Positions 1 through 12,100 of a stretch of DNA of 64,000 nt are shown piece after piece. Source of the DNA: Ixodes scapularis (taxonomy: Eukaryota > Arthropoda > Arachnida > Ixodida > Ixodidae). The stretch is from assembly GCF_016920785.2 (NCBI RefSeq), contig NW_024609880.1:58474792-58538791 (forward strand), given 5' to 3'. The notes beneath the pieces were generated by a model. It ran no database searches. It had not been told where the DNA came from and saw only the letters and a program-made list of their open reading frames with translations. Both the position numbers and the translations under genes were made by a program. Within the stretch, counting starts at the first letter, position 1; the number at the start of each line of letters is the position of its first letter.

Positions 1-985
1 AAACAAACGGAAAAAACTCTTTTTGTGTGAATTTTTTTTTTTTTTGGAGATTAGTACAAAATTAAGGGCGCGTGATGTTTTTATAATCATTTAGTTTGCA
101 AGGTTTTACGGAACAATTAATATTGTTTTTAGACAACCATGCCTCAGCGGTGCTTTCAGGTAGCGCGTCCCGAACTAGGTGCATTTTAACTTCGGTAGTA
201 ATTCGCGGCGCGTCCGCTAGGGAGACAGGGGTGGCACCCCTCTAACCTCTCCCGATGAATCTGTTTCGGCGCCAAAATGGCCGACTAAATACAAAATAGA
301 TGTAACGTGCAGTTCTTCGAGTAGCCGCTGCGGGAAAAATGGCGGCGTTGTGTTCCTCATTAGCTCAGTTCTGAAGGACAGATCGGGGCCACTTATTCAG
401 AGCAGTCTCTATGGCAGTTTCTTAACTGAGTGGTTCTAGTAACGTTGGTATCGGGTAACCTCTGTTGACAGTTGCCGAATGAGAATGTAGAATCGGCTAA
501 ATTAAAAAAGTTTGCGTTAACGCTTAAACAATTACTATAATATCATACTACACCGAAATAATTCGCAAAAATAGTCTTGCCCTTATTGGCCTTTGTCGCC
601 ATCTTTTAGATTATTGCAGGATATTTCCTGCTCAGGCACTTTTTTTGATGTTTCGAGAATTAAAAAAAACTTGTTTTTGTAGTGTTTTTTCTTCAAAATT
701 TCCGGGAATTTTTTATTCTTATCTATTACACGTTTACACTCCGATAGTATTTATTTATTTATTTATATATTGTTAATCGAAAATCGTGCAAGATAAAACT
801 CCGGATTTCGAAGAATTTTAAATCAAACAAAAATGAACTCCAATATATTTTGAATTTTCGGCAAAAAATGAACTCCTGAAGACACCCTCCGAATTTTACA
901 CAAATAGATTCCGAATACACAGAGTCCTAGTAAAAGTAACCGAAAAGTTTTAGCTGCGAAGAGGGGGTCCATCTGCACCACCCAC
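1..985. other. AT-rich non-coding stretch
   Basis: No open frame, RNA-like fold or clear repeat was recognised here. It holds T- and A-runs and ordinary AT-rich sequence up to the 8-bp duplication that precedes the element at 986. Confidence 0.5.
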
Positions 986-1740
986 CACTGATCTCTATTC
1001 TAGTAGTCTGCATCCCGGATCGAGGCGCATCTTGCTGGGAGCGAGTGGCACCACCGGCTGCCATGACTTGACACAGCTAATGCATAGGACTCTAGCGAAA
1101 AACGAGGAAAAGTTGCCGGTTCCCCCGTATCTAAGCTGTTGTCGAAACTGAAACTTTTTGGTTGATTTTCGGGAAGTCTGTCAAATTACTTATGCACAAA
1201 CATTAAAACTGACAGCCCTCACAATTATTAAAGTGAAACTCAATGAAACAAATGTTAACGAGTTACCGTGGAGTTGGTGGCGGCTTAGATGAGTTAGGTT
1301 TAGCAGGCGACAAGCTTGAAGGCTTTAATTAGCTTAGTTTACTCACTCCCGGAAAACCTACGTAAAGATGGAACTTTCTGAGAACCTTCATCAACTTCTG
1401 GACTTCCCCGAGGACGGTCTTATTGATGGCAAGCTCCTTTGTGTACTCAACTGTGACAAAAGCTTGCCAGGTAAGCCGTGGGTGCTCTGGCATGTTTGAT
1501 GTTTTAATGGGCATTCGGATGTTTCACAAATACCGAATCGATCTCCAATCACACGATATAATGATGCAGCATATCATAAAACGCTTGCCTTCGAGCACCT
1601 CGTAGAAGCTTCACTATTCCTACTTCTGTGTGTCTCTCCAATAGCATTGCGTGTATCGCCTGGTGTGAAGCAATAGCCGCCGGTAGTGCCACCGGCAAGC
1701 TCCCGATCCGCAATCCAGCCTACTGCAATAGAGATCAGTG
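986..1740 (-). mobile_element. Non-autonomous TIR DNA transposon, family copy A (8-bp TSD, hAT- or P-like)
   Basis: The 755-bp segment has imperfect terminal inverted repeats of about 75 bp starting CACTGATCTCTATT and ending AATAGAGATCAGTG. It is flanked by a degenerate 8-bp target duplication, CCACCCAC at 978-985 and ACGCCCAC at 1741-1748 (6 of 8 match). A second copy in the opposite orientation lies at 61272-62076 and shares the TIRs and interior, including a region that in both copies gives a related short peptide (SNMPEHPRLTWQ here). An 8-bp duplication and a CA-NTG terminus suit hAT or P superfamilies; the family name is inference. No transposase is encoded, so this is a passive, internally reduced copy. 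Confidence 0.8.
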
Positions 1741-1748
1741 ACGCCCAC

Positions 1749-2514
1749 GTGAGAATGCACTATAGGTAAAATATGTAGATGAAACGGTATGCCGCCGAAA
1801 GGAGGCGGTTGGAGTCTGAAATCTCCCTAGATTTCGCAAGAGCGCTTGCACTCTCTCCGGCCAAAAAAATTCAATATCTGCAACAGGTCTCCCCCGAGAT
1901 GCCATTTCGAGGGTACCTAAAGATATCTCGTTGCAACAAGAGATATATTTAGTGCGAAAGTCATTATTGGCGTGGCTTCATAGCGGATCCTCTCGTGTGT
2001 GTTTTGTAAAATCGTTGCCGGGAAATGCGCGAAGCATTTCCCTGCTAAATTTAGGGGTGAAACTTATCTGTTAAATTTAGCGGGAAAATGCATTTGCAAG
2101 TTTAAGGGTAAAACTTTTCCCGCTGAGCTTCTCTCTATGGTAACAATGACCAATCCGATTCCTCCGATAAATCTATTAAACATAAAATAATTAAATGCAT
2201 CATTCAAACTCGGCACCACAAATTAGAAGTTTAATGATTTGAACAATTGACCACGTACAGAACCCACTCGAACTGCCGACTTGGGTTTGGTCGTTTTCTT
2301 CTGTCACGCCACTACGCAACATAACGTCTCGTATTTATGTGTGTAATGCATGCTGTGCGTATAATATAATGTGAATGTTGGTGCAGGGGTCCGGGTGCGG
2401 TGGGATGATGCGTCGTTTGGGATTAGCAGATTATGCAGAAGTAGAGGAGGAGTTTTCCCATAAAGGAGGTATTTATGGGTACCAGCGCGACTCACAGCTC
2501 CCCGTCTGAAAGGG
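1749..2514. other. Non-coding stretch with short degenerate internal repeats
   Basis: Around 2018-2130 the motif CTAAATTTAG and the phrase GGGTGAAACTT/GGGTAAAACTT recur, giving a short imperfect repeat. No gene is supported. Confidence 0.4.
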
Positions 2515-2925
2515 GCCTCACGCATTCACCGCCCTCACACCCCTCATGCACTCATGGCCCTCACACCCCACACGCACTCACCGCCCTCCCGGCCCTCACA
2601 CCCCTCACGCAGTCATGCCACTCACACACTCACCGCCCTCACGCCCGTCACGCACTCATGGCCCTCACATCCCTCACGCACTCACCGCCCTCACGGCCCT
2701 CATACCCCTAACGTACTCATGGCCGTCACGCCACTGACCGCCCTCACGCCCCTCAGGCACTCATGGGCCTCACGCCCCTCACGTACTCACCGCCCTCTCG
2801 GCCCTCACTCACCCTCACACTCATGAATTTTCCTGGTTCAGAAACTCACTCACCCACACCTCACCTGTGAAGTTGAGGGTGAGTGAGGGTAAGTGTGGGC
2901 CCTCATGAGTGAGGTTGGCCGAGGT
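2515..2925. repeat. CTCAC-type minisatellite with strand switch
   Basis: From 2515 to about 2830 the plus strand is a degenerate tandem array built on CCCTCACGCACTCA and CCGCCCTCAC, with higher-order units of roughly 40-50 bp. After about 2870 the complementary form appears on the same strand (GAGGGTGAGTGAGGGTAAG), so the array inverts at about 2840-2870 and could fold back. The three overlapping long frames through it are by-products of the repeat. Confidence 0.85.
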
Positions 2926-3306
2926 ATGGTTTTGAGAAGTGTTGTGCAATGGAGCTGCGACAAAGCACGTATCGGAAAGTTCAGGGTTCAGCTTGAAGCT
3001 TTACGTGTGCTCCGCAACACGTGCACCTGCTTTCAACTGGGGTGATGCTTTCGACTGGGGTGAAGGCTTCGCCGAAGCCGGAGGTCAGGCCAGGTGGAAG
3101 CCTCGAAGAGCCCGGATCTGGACGCCTGGTGGTTTCCTTCCACAGACTGCCCATTCGAATGCACTCGATTTTTGTTGTTCTCTGCCTCTTTATTTTTCTT
3201 CCTTGTTGCAGGGCGCGGGACGCGCGCCACCGAGATGGCATAACACGCGCACACACACAGTTCGTCGCGTGGCACAACGCGGCACGAAGATAACCTGGGT
3301 CCTAAT

Positions 3307-3327
3307 CACGGTGGAAGAAATACATTT
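3307..3327 (+). repeat. Short inverted duplicate of 5357-5377
   Basis: ACGGTGGAAGAAATACATTT here is matched exactly on the minus strand at about 5358-5377, with further partial similarity on both sides (CCTAATC before it, ATGACT after it). The two look like fragments of one dispersed repeat in opposite orientations. Confidence 0.6.
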
Positions 3328-3783
3328 AGGTAATGACTCTGGCCGCTCTTCCCCCGGGGAGCGAGCGACCAGATCGTGTTCGCAGCTAGCCTCGAACAAG
3401 GAGTCTGTTTCACCTCATGATGTACCCCAGAAAAGGCTACAAGCGCGAGCTCCTTGCTCTAGGGCACATCTCGGCGGCACAAGCTGCTGCCAACGCTATG
3501 AGCTCGCGCTTCTAGCCTTCGCTGCGGTACAACATAAGGTGAAACGAAGATTAGTTGTTCCGCGCCGCCGCGGCAGCCGCTGAGGTGTGAGCACCGTGGG
3601 TATGAGGTCTCTCCTCGGCGGCCACGGTGTCGGGGGCGTAGCTTGCTCGCCTTTTTCGCGGTGTGGGGGTGGTGCGCGGTCAGCGGCTGGCCTCATGTTT
3701 TGCTATGGTGCTGCGTCAATCACCGGTGCCACCATCGTGCACGAAGATGAGGCTTAACCAGGAGAGGAAGTTATGCTATAAGG

Positions 3784-4463
3784 ATGGGAAAGATTTGGTT
3801 CGTTCTCAACTGCAATTCGTGGTACCGGAACTGCGCAGAGCGAGTGTCCTTGTTTAAAGCTCCATCGAATGTCGCTCGCCTGGAGCAGTGGCGTCATGCA
3901 ATCTCGAGGGCCGATCGCAAGTTACTATTTAGTCTCCTCACCTCGTTGACCAAGTGAAGACCAAGCTTGACAGGCTAATTTCTCTCGAAGACTGGGAATG
4001 CGAAGATGTCTGGACAGAAAAAGCTCAAGAAACCAAGGATATTGACTGCATGCTATATTATGTGACTGAGTGTTTGAGCGTGAAAATAAAAAAAAAAGCT
4101 ACACGCGGCCCTGCATGCCGATCCGCTTTCAGCATCGGCAAGAACGCTTCTACTGAAGCAGCACTGACAAACGTGAAGAACAAAGGAGGCCTTATACACC
4201 CCAACAAGAACCTTTTCCAGCTACTGAAGAAAGCGGAACAGTTCTTCGTGGAAAATAAAAGCCACCAGACTCTCTACTGGGACACAATCGACAGCAAAAT
4301 AACGTTTCCATGCGCTGAACACAAAGAAGAAACAATTGCCCAGTTGCTCCACTACTACTTCAGCATGCGAATGAGACAACACTGTAAGCATATTACGATG
4401 AGTAGGAACAAACAAGCTCAAGAAATAAAAAAAAACATCAAAGCAGCGCTCGTCTTAGTTTAA
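3784..4463 (+). pseudogene. Broken THAP-domain / P-element-type transposase
   Basis: Two pieces of one transposase type lie next to each other. From the ATG at 3784 a 57-residue frame contains RVSLFKAPSNVARLEQW and RHAISRADRKL, the pattern of a THAP DNA-binding zinc finger (C2CH). The cysteine usually found near residue 5 is absent and the frame stops at 3955 before the C-terminal Cys/His pair. In a different frame, 3933-4463 encodes the C-terminal part of a P-element/THAP9-like transposase: LYYVTECLSVKIKKK, then NVKNKGGLIHPNKNL and a helical tail ending ...IKKNIKAALVLV before a TAA stop. The catalytic core that should separate them, several hundred residues, is missing. I infer an internally deleted, frameshifted relic of a P-type DNA transposon. 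No TIRs were found. Recognition is from family knowledge by eye. Confidence 0.75.
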
Positions 4464-4663
4464 GGGCATGGGCGAGAAATACAGGATGTAGGAGATGGCG
4501 TTGTTTGGTAGTATGCAGTGAATTCAGCTTTTATGTACATTTTAAAGCAAACATATTTGTCATGTATTTCTTTTTTACCTGTAAGACGGGGTGACACGAT
4601 ATTGTGAGAGTATAGATGAAAAGTGATTTATGTCTTATAACCGCTAGTATTGTTTGACTTTCA

Positions 4664-4735
4664 GTCACTGTGTCATCATGTCAGTCAGTATGTCATCATA
4701 CTGTGTCATCGTTTCAGTCACTATGTCATCATAAA
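4664..4735 (+). repeat. Short tandem repeat, TCAGTCA-TGTCATCA units
   Basis: About four imperfect units of 17-20 bp based on TCAGTCACTATGTCATCAT. No coding or regulatory role is evident. Confidence 0.7.
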
Positions 4736-7208
4736 TAGGAATTTTTTCTGCTGACAAGGTTTGTATGTTCCACAGTACAAGTTGACATTGTATGTATAAA
4801 CCATTTGTAATGCTAAAACCTTTCTGCGCATGCAAAGAATTATTTAGGCCCCATTATGTAACTTTAATATATCTTTTTTTCAATAACGCAGGAGCAGGGT
4901 GGAAAAAATCACCCGACCTCATAGAAAGCCACGCAATGTTTGTAAACAATTTACGGAACTGTTACCAAACATGTTGTTTCACAACACATGCGAGCACGAC
5001 CCAGATTTACTCTAAATTACTCTAAATTATTGAAGGCCCAGTAGATTATGCCTTGAAGTTTTATATATATACGAGTATTTTTGTCACGTTGAGTCATCAT
5101 CGGAACGTTCTCGTTTAAAAAAGAAATAGGAACCTCACGGGGAAAACGGCAATCAGTGCCAGTGCGCCAACATAAATCTATCATTTCACAACACAGTACA
5201 CAGGGACCGAGTAAAGAATGCTTAACTTTCTTCACAAGCCCTCTATGCAAGCCTTCACAAGCCCCTCTATACGTGGGCGCCATCTAACCCCGTGCGCGTG
5301 AAGCGCGCTCGGTGCGCCGAACATAATGTGGTCGCCGCGCTAGACACAGTCATCACGCAAATGTATTTCTTCCACCGTGGTCCTAATCGAGTGGCCGTGA
5401 GGTGACACGCGCGCACACACACCGTTGAAATCCGCGCATGTTGCAAAGGTGCACAGTCCTCTGCGGCAAGTGCCCGCAGTTTAATGAATTTAATGAACAC
5501 ATGTCAGGGTCATAACTGCGCTGTGCGCCTTTAGTTTTCATGCATCCTGTAGTAACGAGGCGTCTGGATTCCCGTTGAATGTCTAGGCGCAGCGATGGGA
5601 ATTTTTTAAGTGCCCTTTCTTCGGCATGTATGCAGTAATGCTTAAGGACGCGAAGCCAAAGACGTCGTGCGGGATACGCACAAAGTCGCACGAAGCCATT
5701 GAGGGCGTTTCGTCAACTATTGCATAGATTCTTGGAGGTAATTCCGAGCACCCGGGTCAGTTTCCACGAATTCGTCGAGCGGTTTCCCGAGAAGCAGCGT
5801 TTGTTCAAAATTGCTACTGTGTCTAACCGTACGTTCGCGAGGTTTATTATATGTTCTTAATTAATATACTCGGGAAGGGTTTTCAGTCAGTTTCACTTCC
5901 TTCAACAGCGAAACAAGTAAAAACTAAGTTTAGAGGACACGCCATGCCATCGGATTTTATATATAAAGCCTAAAAATAAGAACATGTATGCTTGCGGAAA
6001 CGCTGGTGCAGAATTAATGATACAAGGGCTACAATCCTGTCATATTTGCCACATTTTTAAATGCGACCTTACAAGAAATGTGAAGGAATCGAGCAATGGT
6101 CCTAAGAAAAGCTGTATAAGAAAGAGAAATAAACTATTAAGGTAAACAATTGTGACGCGTTATAGCCAATAAGTCCTTTTATTAAATTGAAGACATTGAG
6201 AACACCATCGGTTATGAAAAACGTATAGAGCAGAAGCGAGAAAATTTAACTAGCCCAACAACTGACCACAGGCCGAGGTGCAGAGAAAAAAACACGAGCA
6301 CATCTGGAATACCGTTTTTAATTCAAACCTCTTCATAGACTTTAGTGAAAGGTTAGCCAAGGTTAGAGCCTGCAAACGACGCCTTGTAAGTGTTCGGTAT
6401 AATTACCATATTACGCAGATAGTTTTCCCATGATTATATGCGTCTTTTAGCCACTCTTCGTCTTTCGCCTCTTCCGCATAGACATCTAGATTTTATATGG
6501 TGTTCCTGTATTCGCAACTCCAATGCCCTGTAGATGGGAGGGAGGTAGTACCAAGATGGAGGAAGAAACGGGGATAGATTCTTCAGGATTTCCCGTGCGG
6601 CTAGCTCGCTGACGCTGGTCAGTGCGCTAAAATAATTTAACTGACTACAAATACGAAACATTCAGGGCAGGAGAATATCACAGGTGACGGAGACGTTGAC
6701 GTACGTTAAGAATATAAGCATGTTAATTTTTAAAAGTTACTGAGCGGAGCACAACAATTCCTATTTTAACGCACTCGCTTCTATTGTAAGAATTGCGCGA
6801 CGCACGAGCACGCCGGCAAGAACCTTGCGGTTATAGCAGCACCAAAGCAGACAGTTCATTGGTGCTGCCTTTACCTCCAGAGGGCGAGCAGCTGGCTGAA
6901 GTTGCAAATAAAAGATCACACATATTATTCATTTTCGTCATGTTTCTATGTTGAAACAAATTTCATGTTCGCCAATGACAAAAAAAGATCCAGAACCTTT
7001 TTGTACCCATCTGACCTAGAATATCACCCTCTACGGGCATGCGTAAGACTTATGTATAACAAATTAAATACAGTTTACGTGGATTTCTTTGCTCGTAATT
7101 CTGAGGAGTTTAAGAGTGGTGTCTTTCAAATGGCCCGTCCCTTGACATATTTTTGTTTTTCTCTTTACACCTCCTAAAGCCTGCTGTATATCGGGGTCAA
7201 ATATATAT
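4736..7208. other. Non-coding stretch
   Basis: AT-rich DNA with short chance frames only. It includes the inverted partner of 3307-3327 at 5357-5377. A 91-codon open frame ends at 7177 just before a GATT microsatellite, but it has no recognisable motif and I do not call it a gene. Confidence 0.4.
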
Positions 7209-7228
7209 GGATTGATTGATTGATTGAT
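7209..7228 (+). repeat. (GATT)n microsatellite
   Basis: Four to five copies of GATT/ATTG follow an AT-rich segment. Such a tail can mark the 3' end of a LINE, but no LINE sequence was recognised upstream. Confidence 0.7.
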
Positions 7229-7879
7229 GAAGTTATTCATGATGCATTGACATGCCGAAAAGAAAACTCATATTTATTGCATGTCCGCCACAAGTGTCGA
7301 TTACCACATATGTGCAAGCAGAAAAGATGACGGGTTTTGAGGGGCTCGCACTAGTATCAGGATATATTCGGTGGGCACTGGGTAGTCACAAAAACAAGAG
7401 ATGACGACGAAGATACAAAAAACAGTAAGAAGTTTATCCCACCAATTCGATCGCCTTTGATTCTTTTATACTAGAAACGTGTGACGAAATCTGTGTTTAA
7501 ATATAGTATTATAGTAAAGTAATAAAGAAACGACCCTAACTTCTACTGTCTGCTTCATACCACACATCTCCACCACCAGCACCACGCTCGAATATCACAT
7601 ATAATCATATATAATACGTAGATGGTGTGTACAACCTTTACCTAGCTGTGGAACACACTGCCATTTCAATCTATATCTGATAGAATACATTGAGCATTAA
7701 GAATAGACCGAATGAAAAGCCAAATTTTAGATACGCTGGGCATTCATTCGCTGAACTCGCCACTCGCAAATTGCACTAATTTTGTGGTGCAGCTCTCACA
7801 CACGTCCTCTAAGCCGTTCCAAACCAGTCACGCGCATGATTGACGCAACAAAACATAATTATTCGCGTAGACCGAAACC

Positions 7880-8545
7880 GCGAAACATCAACAAACACAC
7901 TGTGTCTACTGTCGGCCCCGAAAACTTTCCGAGGTTTCGACCCGTTTGAACCGAAACGACAACACACGCCGCTGGCACCTGTTGGGCTTCATTACCCGTT
8001 GGGACATCTCTCCCGCGTGCGGGCTGGCTGCTCGTGACATTGCGGTCACCACCTGCCGGGCTTTGAACGACGACATCTCGCGCGTGACCCCGTCTATGAA
8101 CCCCGGGCTTTCGTGGTTACGAAGTGCGCGGAGAGAGTGCATGGGCAATTACGGCAACCCCATGAAACCCGTACCAATTAAGCAAATGAGACTGTACAGA
8201 AAACGGAAAGGGGGAAAGAGGGGTGGGGGTGAGCTGGCGCTCCGAAATGCTTCCCCGCCTCCCTTTCCGTTTGTGTGGGCCACTCTCTGTTCGAACGGAT
8301 CTTCCGTCGATTGCGTTCGCGTCCGTTGCAGCAGCCCGGAGAGATTTAGAGAGCTCGTGGTAACGCCGCACGGGAGCGAGCGAGCCCCGCACGCGCTAGC
8401 GCTAACTACGGCCTAATTGCCATTTCACTTTGAGTCGAATTAGTCCGCGACGCGATTCTCGTCCGGCGGGGCGAGTTTGCCCCGAAGCGCGGTTTCTGTG
8501 GACGCCTTTCCATCTCCACCGTACCCGCGGGTCCGGGCAGCAGCG
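7880..8545 (+). promoter_or_regulatory. CpG-rich block, candidate promoter and untranslated first exon
   Basis: This block is visibly richer in GC and CpG than its surroundings (dense CGCG, CCGCGG and CGACG words). It ends with a good splice donor, GC|GTAAGT, at 8544/8545. About 380 bp downstream TCTTTTGTTTTTATTGTG then TGCAG makes a good acceptor ending at 8925. Together these could be a promoter, first exon and intron of a host gene or lncRNA transcribed rightwards. The 156-codon frame inside the block is more likely a consequence of high GC. No TATA box or database evidence was available, so the call is tentative. Confidence 0.35.
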
Positions 8546-8990
8546 TAAGTTGGTATCGACGTGCCGAACAATTAATGAGGAAAGCTCACTTCAGAAGTAC
8601 ATAAGCCGCATCATTATTAGTAAGTAACATGCTTAATACCCTTGTCACAGGCGCTTTATCGCGGGCCTTTCAACTCTTACGGGAATTGCGTTCAACGCCG
8701 TGGTGTTGTTGGACCAAATATACGTTCAGGCTAATGTAGTAGTATAATAACAGTAGCGTTGAATATTTTGGTGTATCGCGATTATATTTTCGTTAAGCTG
8801 CATTCTGCCACGCGACGTACAAAATGAAATCGGCACTTGTGTACCATATGACACTTAGGCTCAAAAGAGTTCGCTTGTAGCTGCGTGAGCTCTGTGCGTG
8901 TCTTTTGTTTTTATTGTGCGTGCAGTGAACAAGCCGTATAAAATACAATGTAAACAGTTGATATCAATAAAATGTTTATGTTCATTCAAA

Positions 8991-9116
8991 ATGTCCGAAG
9001 ATTTTGTTGGCGCCCTCCGCTTTATGCCTCATGGTGGGGATATAGAACAGAAAGACGAAGATGATGAAGTGACATCAGTAGAACCCAACGTAATTTCTGC
9101 TACATTGTCCGAATAG
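8991..9116 (+). CDS. Candidate 41-residue ORF after a predicted splice acceptor
   Basis: Just after the predicted acceptor at 8925 an ATG in good context (CAAAATGTCC) opens a 41-codon frame, MSEDFVGALRFMPHGG... with a strongly acidic middle (EQKDEDDEV), ending in TAG. The frame is also open upstream back to the acceptor. Two earlier ATGs in other frames would compete with it. I do not recognise the peptide. It could be a short real exon, an uORF, or chance. It is recorded because it sits where the splice signals predict a second exon, not because coding was shown. Confidence 0.2.
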   Translation: MSEDFVGALRFMPHGGDIEQKDEDDEVTSVEPNVISATLSE

Positions 9117-12100
9117 GCTTTTTTTTCGGAATCACGATTTCGAGCAGTTTCTGCATGAAATAAATGTGCACTCAGCAACAATGGGTACTTTCCAACGTAT
9201 GACTGCTTGTGCAATGAAACACCATATTGTTTGATCAAGAGATTTAAATCCAGTAAATGAGCAAACGTCGAATTGGAAGTAAACACTAGAAACATGGTCA
9301 AGAAGCAGGAAGGAATTTTGTGAAACAGTAGCAGCGTATCAACGTTATTGTTACGCTCCCAGTTCGCCGAAGTACAGAAGTAGACAGTTCAAAGCCAAGT
9401 TTATAATCGAAAATGTCACACTGTTGGTGGCTTCAACTGTGTGACACTTTCAGTGTGGCAATGCTGCAATCCTATTGACTGTGGAGCAATAATAAAATAC
9501 TCGGTCATTGCCACGTCCCGTGTTCCTTAAGCTGTCACGAACGACAGAGATGGAAACATCGGTGCGAAGACAGAAACAGCATATGTTGGTGTCACTAATA
9601 TGCGTGAGCGGCCGTAGGACATTACGGTAGCTGGGCGCAGGATGTGTTGCCCTCCAGAGTCTTCCCTGTATTACCCTTGAAATAATAAAGGAGCAAAGGG
9701 GAAGGGAGAGGGAGTTATTGCCTTAGTTCCGCAAGCGACTAGGCAGCCGTGCTTCCTTCGGATTCCTCACACCAGTCGAGACAGTGAATGATGATGAGGA
9801 TTACATGTTGCTCAAAATCACTAACCGTGGCCCCTAGTCTTTCCGCTTGCCGAAGTGCTCAAACAGGATTATGTTAAGATAACAAAATATTTGTTTTCTA
9901 ATTACTTTTTTTAAACGAGTAAGCTTTTCTAAGGATTGTTTCTGATTCTAGTGTAGAATAGACATAGTATGATTCCCAGAATTTTCTTGATAGTAAGGAA
10001 GAAGAACGCTTTATAAGTCTACGCCTCTCGTAAAACAACATGCAATTCATCCTTCATCTTGTAGAACGCGTTTTGGTTTCAGTTTATTTCGTCATACCAT
10101 ATTTAGGCCAGAACCCTCATAAGCTTCATGAAAAAAGGAAGAAATAGGAACAAAGAATAAAAAGGCAAACGAGACCTCCAGATATTTGTAGTGTCACACT
10201 TTACAGCTAAATAGTGGGGGAACATGTTTTTTTTTTCTTTCCTTGTATGGAGTAACTTTACTCTCCCTTAAGACATTGTACAACATGCGAACATGTACCC
10301 GGTATGTTGATCTGAAGGAACGGAGCTCCATGTACACACGTGGTTTCGTGTATTAAAAAAAAATTGATAGGCAAATCTGAGCCACTTTTTTTAGAAGTGA
10401 TCATGAAGCATGAAGCGTCGTCACAATAAGCCTCACCCTGCGTTTCTTAAGCTCGCAGTGACTTTAGAGGTTTTGTTAACGTAATAAAGGAATTTAAGGG
10501 TCACTGCAATAACTGGAGAGTTTATTATATGGCTACGATAAATATATTTTATTCGCAATTACTTTAAATGGGTGCCCCAGGTATCACTCACATCATAAGG
10601 AATACGGGGGATTGGCTCATTTGCTTCGCGCTGCTTTTAATATGATTAATTTATTTGGAGTTATATTATTGACAAATGCAATTGTCTCATTGAACATACA
10701 TACCGATAAACATATATTCGGGACTTACCGTGGCCCGCGTTACCTATATGTTGTCACTGACGATAAAATAGGTATTTCAAGGACACCGACATATCCGATA
10801 TTTCGTTAAGAAACTTGAACTTTGACACTCTGAATAATGCATTTAGCCGAATGTTCTAATACTAAGGTGGGGACTTCATGAAGTTGCTTTTCAAACAGTT
10901 GTAAGAAAGCTTATTTTTTATTTAAAGGTTTTGGTTTATGGCAATAACTCAGTTTTAAATAGGATAGTATAAACAAAACACGTGCCGTATGTTTACGAGG
11001 TCTACATATATTATCTCTGAAGTAATTTCGGGGACTTTTATTTCTAAAGAAAAAATTTGGGAAGATCTGACCCCTTAATTAAGGGGTAAGCTGTTTTTTT
11101 TTTGGCAAGAAAATGGGGCCAATTTTGTTTTATGCCATGACATTTGTGTGTCAAAGTGAGCGTCATATATTTAGTTTCGTGCGTTAGGGATGTTTCCCTC
11201 TCGTTCATGACGGCATACATTTTTGGAAATCATACGACAATTTATACTGCACTTCCTTCTTTTTTTTTTCTGCACGAGAAGAGCCGGTTCTCCCCACTTT
11301 CTCATTTACAAAACACCTTTTTACAGTTTTCACGGCTAGCATACCAATTTCATAATGCGTTCGAAAAACACTTGCCGGTATGACAGCTCTAGGCGTCTGA
11401 ATGTTCGAACAATACCATTGCCACATTATTCCGCTCTCCGCAGAATCAGTCAGAACAAAGTAACTAGCAACGACGAACAGAACGAAAAAACGATCATATA
11501 CTAGGGTATACTCGATACGCAGCGGGAGTTGTATTGCGAGCTTGATGAACTTCTCTTTCTGAACGTGGTATGCAGACCCATTTAATTAATGATCTGGCAT
11601 CCAGCCGCGTTAGACGTATCTCGCTGTTTACGCTCACTGCATTCCTACTCGTACTGGTAGGTGTAGCATCCGGAATATGAATGTTCTAGCCATCGCTCAA
11701 ATGCAAAACTAGAATAAAGATTTCGCGTCAATCATCATCGGTGGTTGATTTGACGTATTGTTTTGCATAATGATTTCTCTAATGCATTACATGTCTAATA
11801 CACTTCAATAGTTATAAACGACAACAAAACAAAACAAAACAAAGCAACAGAATGACAAGAAAACCGTGGTGCTCTCTGGTCACAAGTTTATAAAGGAACC
11901 ATTTTCCGAGACATAGCTGTACGAAGAAGGGCTTGAGTAAACACCAAATATGGCGAGAAAAACGAAATATTTTATTAGTTTAGAGTACCCTACCACTTCG
12001 CAAGGAAAGAGAAACAAAAGAGGCTAAACATTTGAAGTAACCAGGGTAATTTTATAGTGTTCAATAACAATAAAACATGAAATTATACCAGACTTAACCT

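Noticed and set aside
2939..3583. 214-codon plus-strand open frame
   Set aside because: It crosses a good-looking splice acceptor (TTCCTTGTTGCAG at about 3199-3211) and a dispersed repeat fragment, has frames open on both strands in the same GC-rich DNA, and shows no domain.
7946..8416. 156-codon plus-strand frame as a protein gene
   Set aside because: It lies in CpG-rich DNA where stop codons are rare; the opposite strand is also open and no motif is visible. Recorded as a possible promoter/exon instead.
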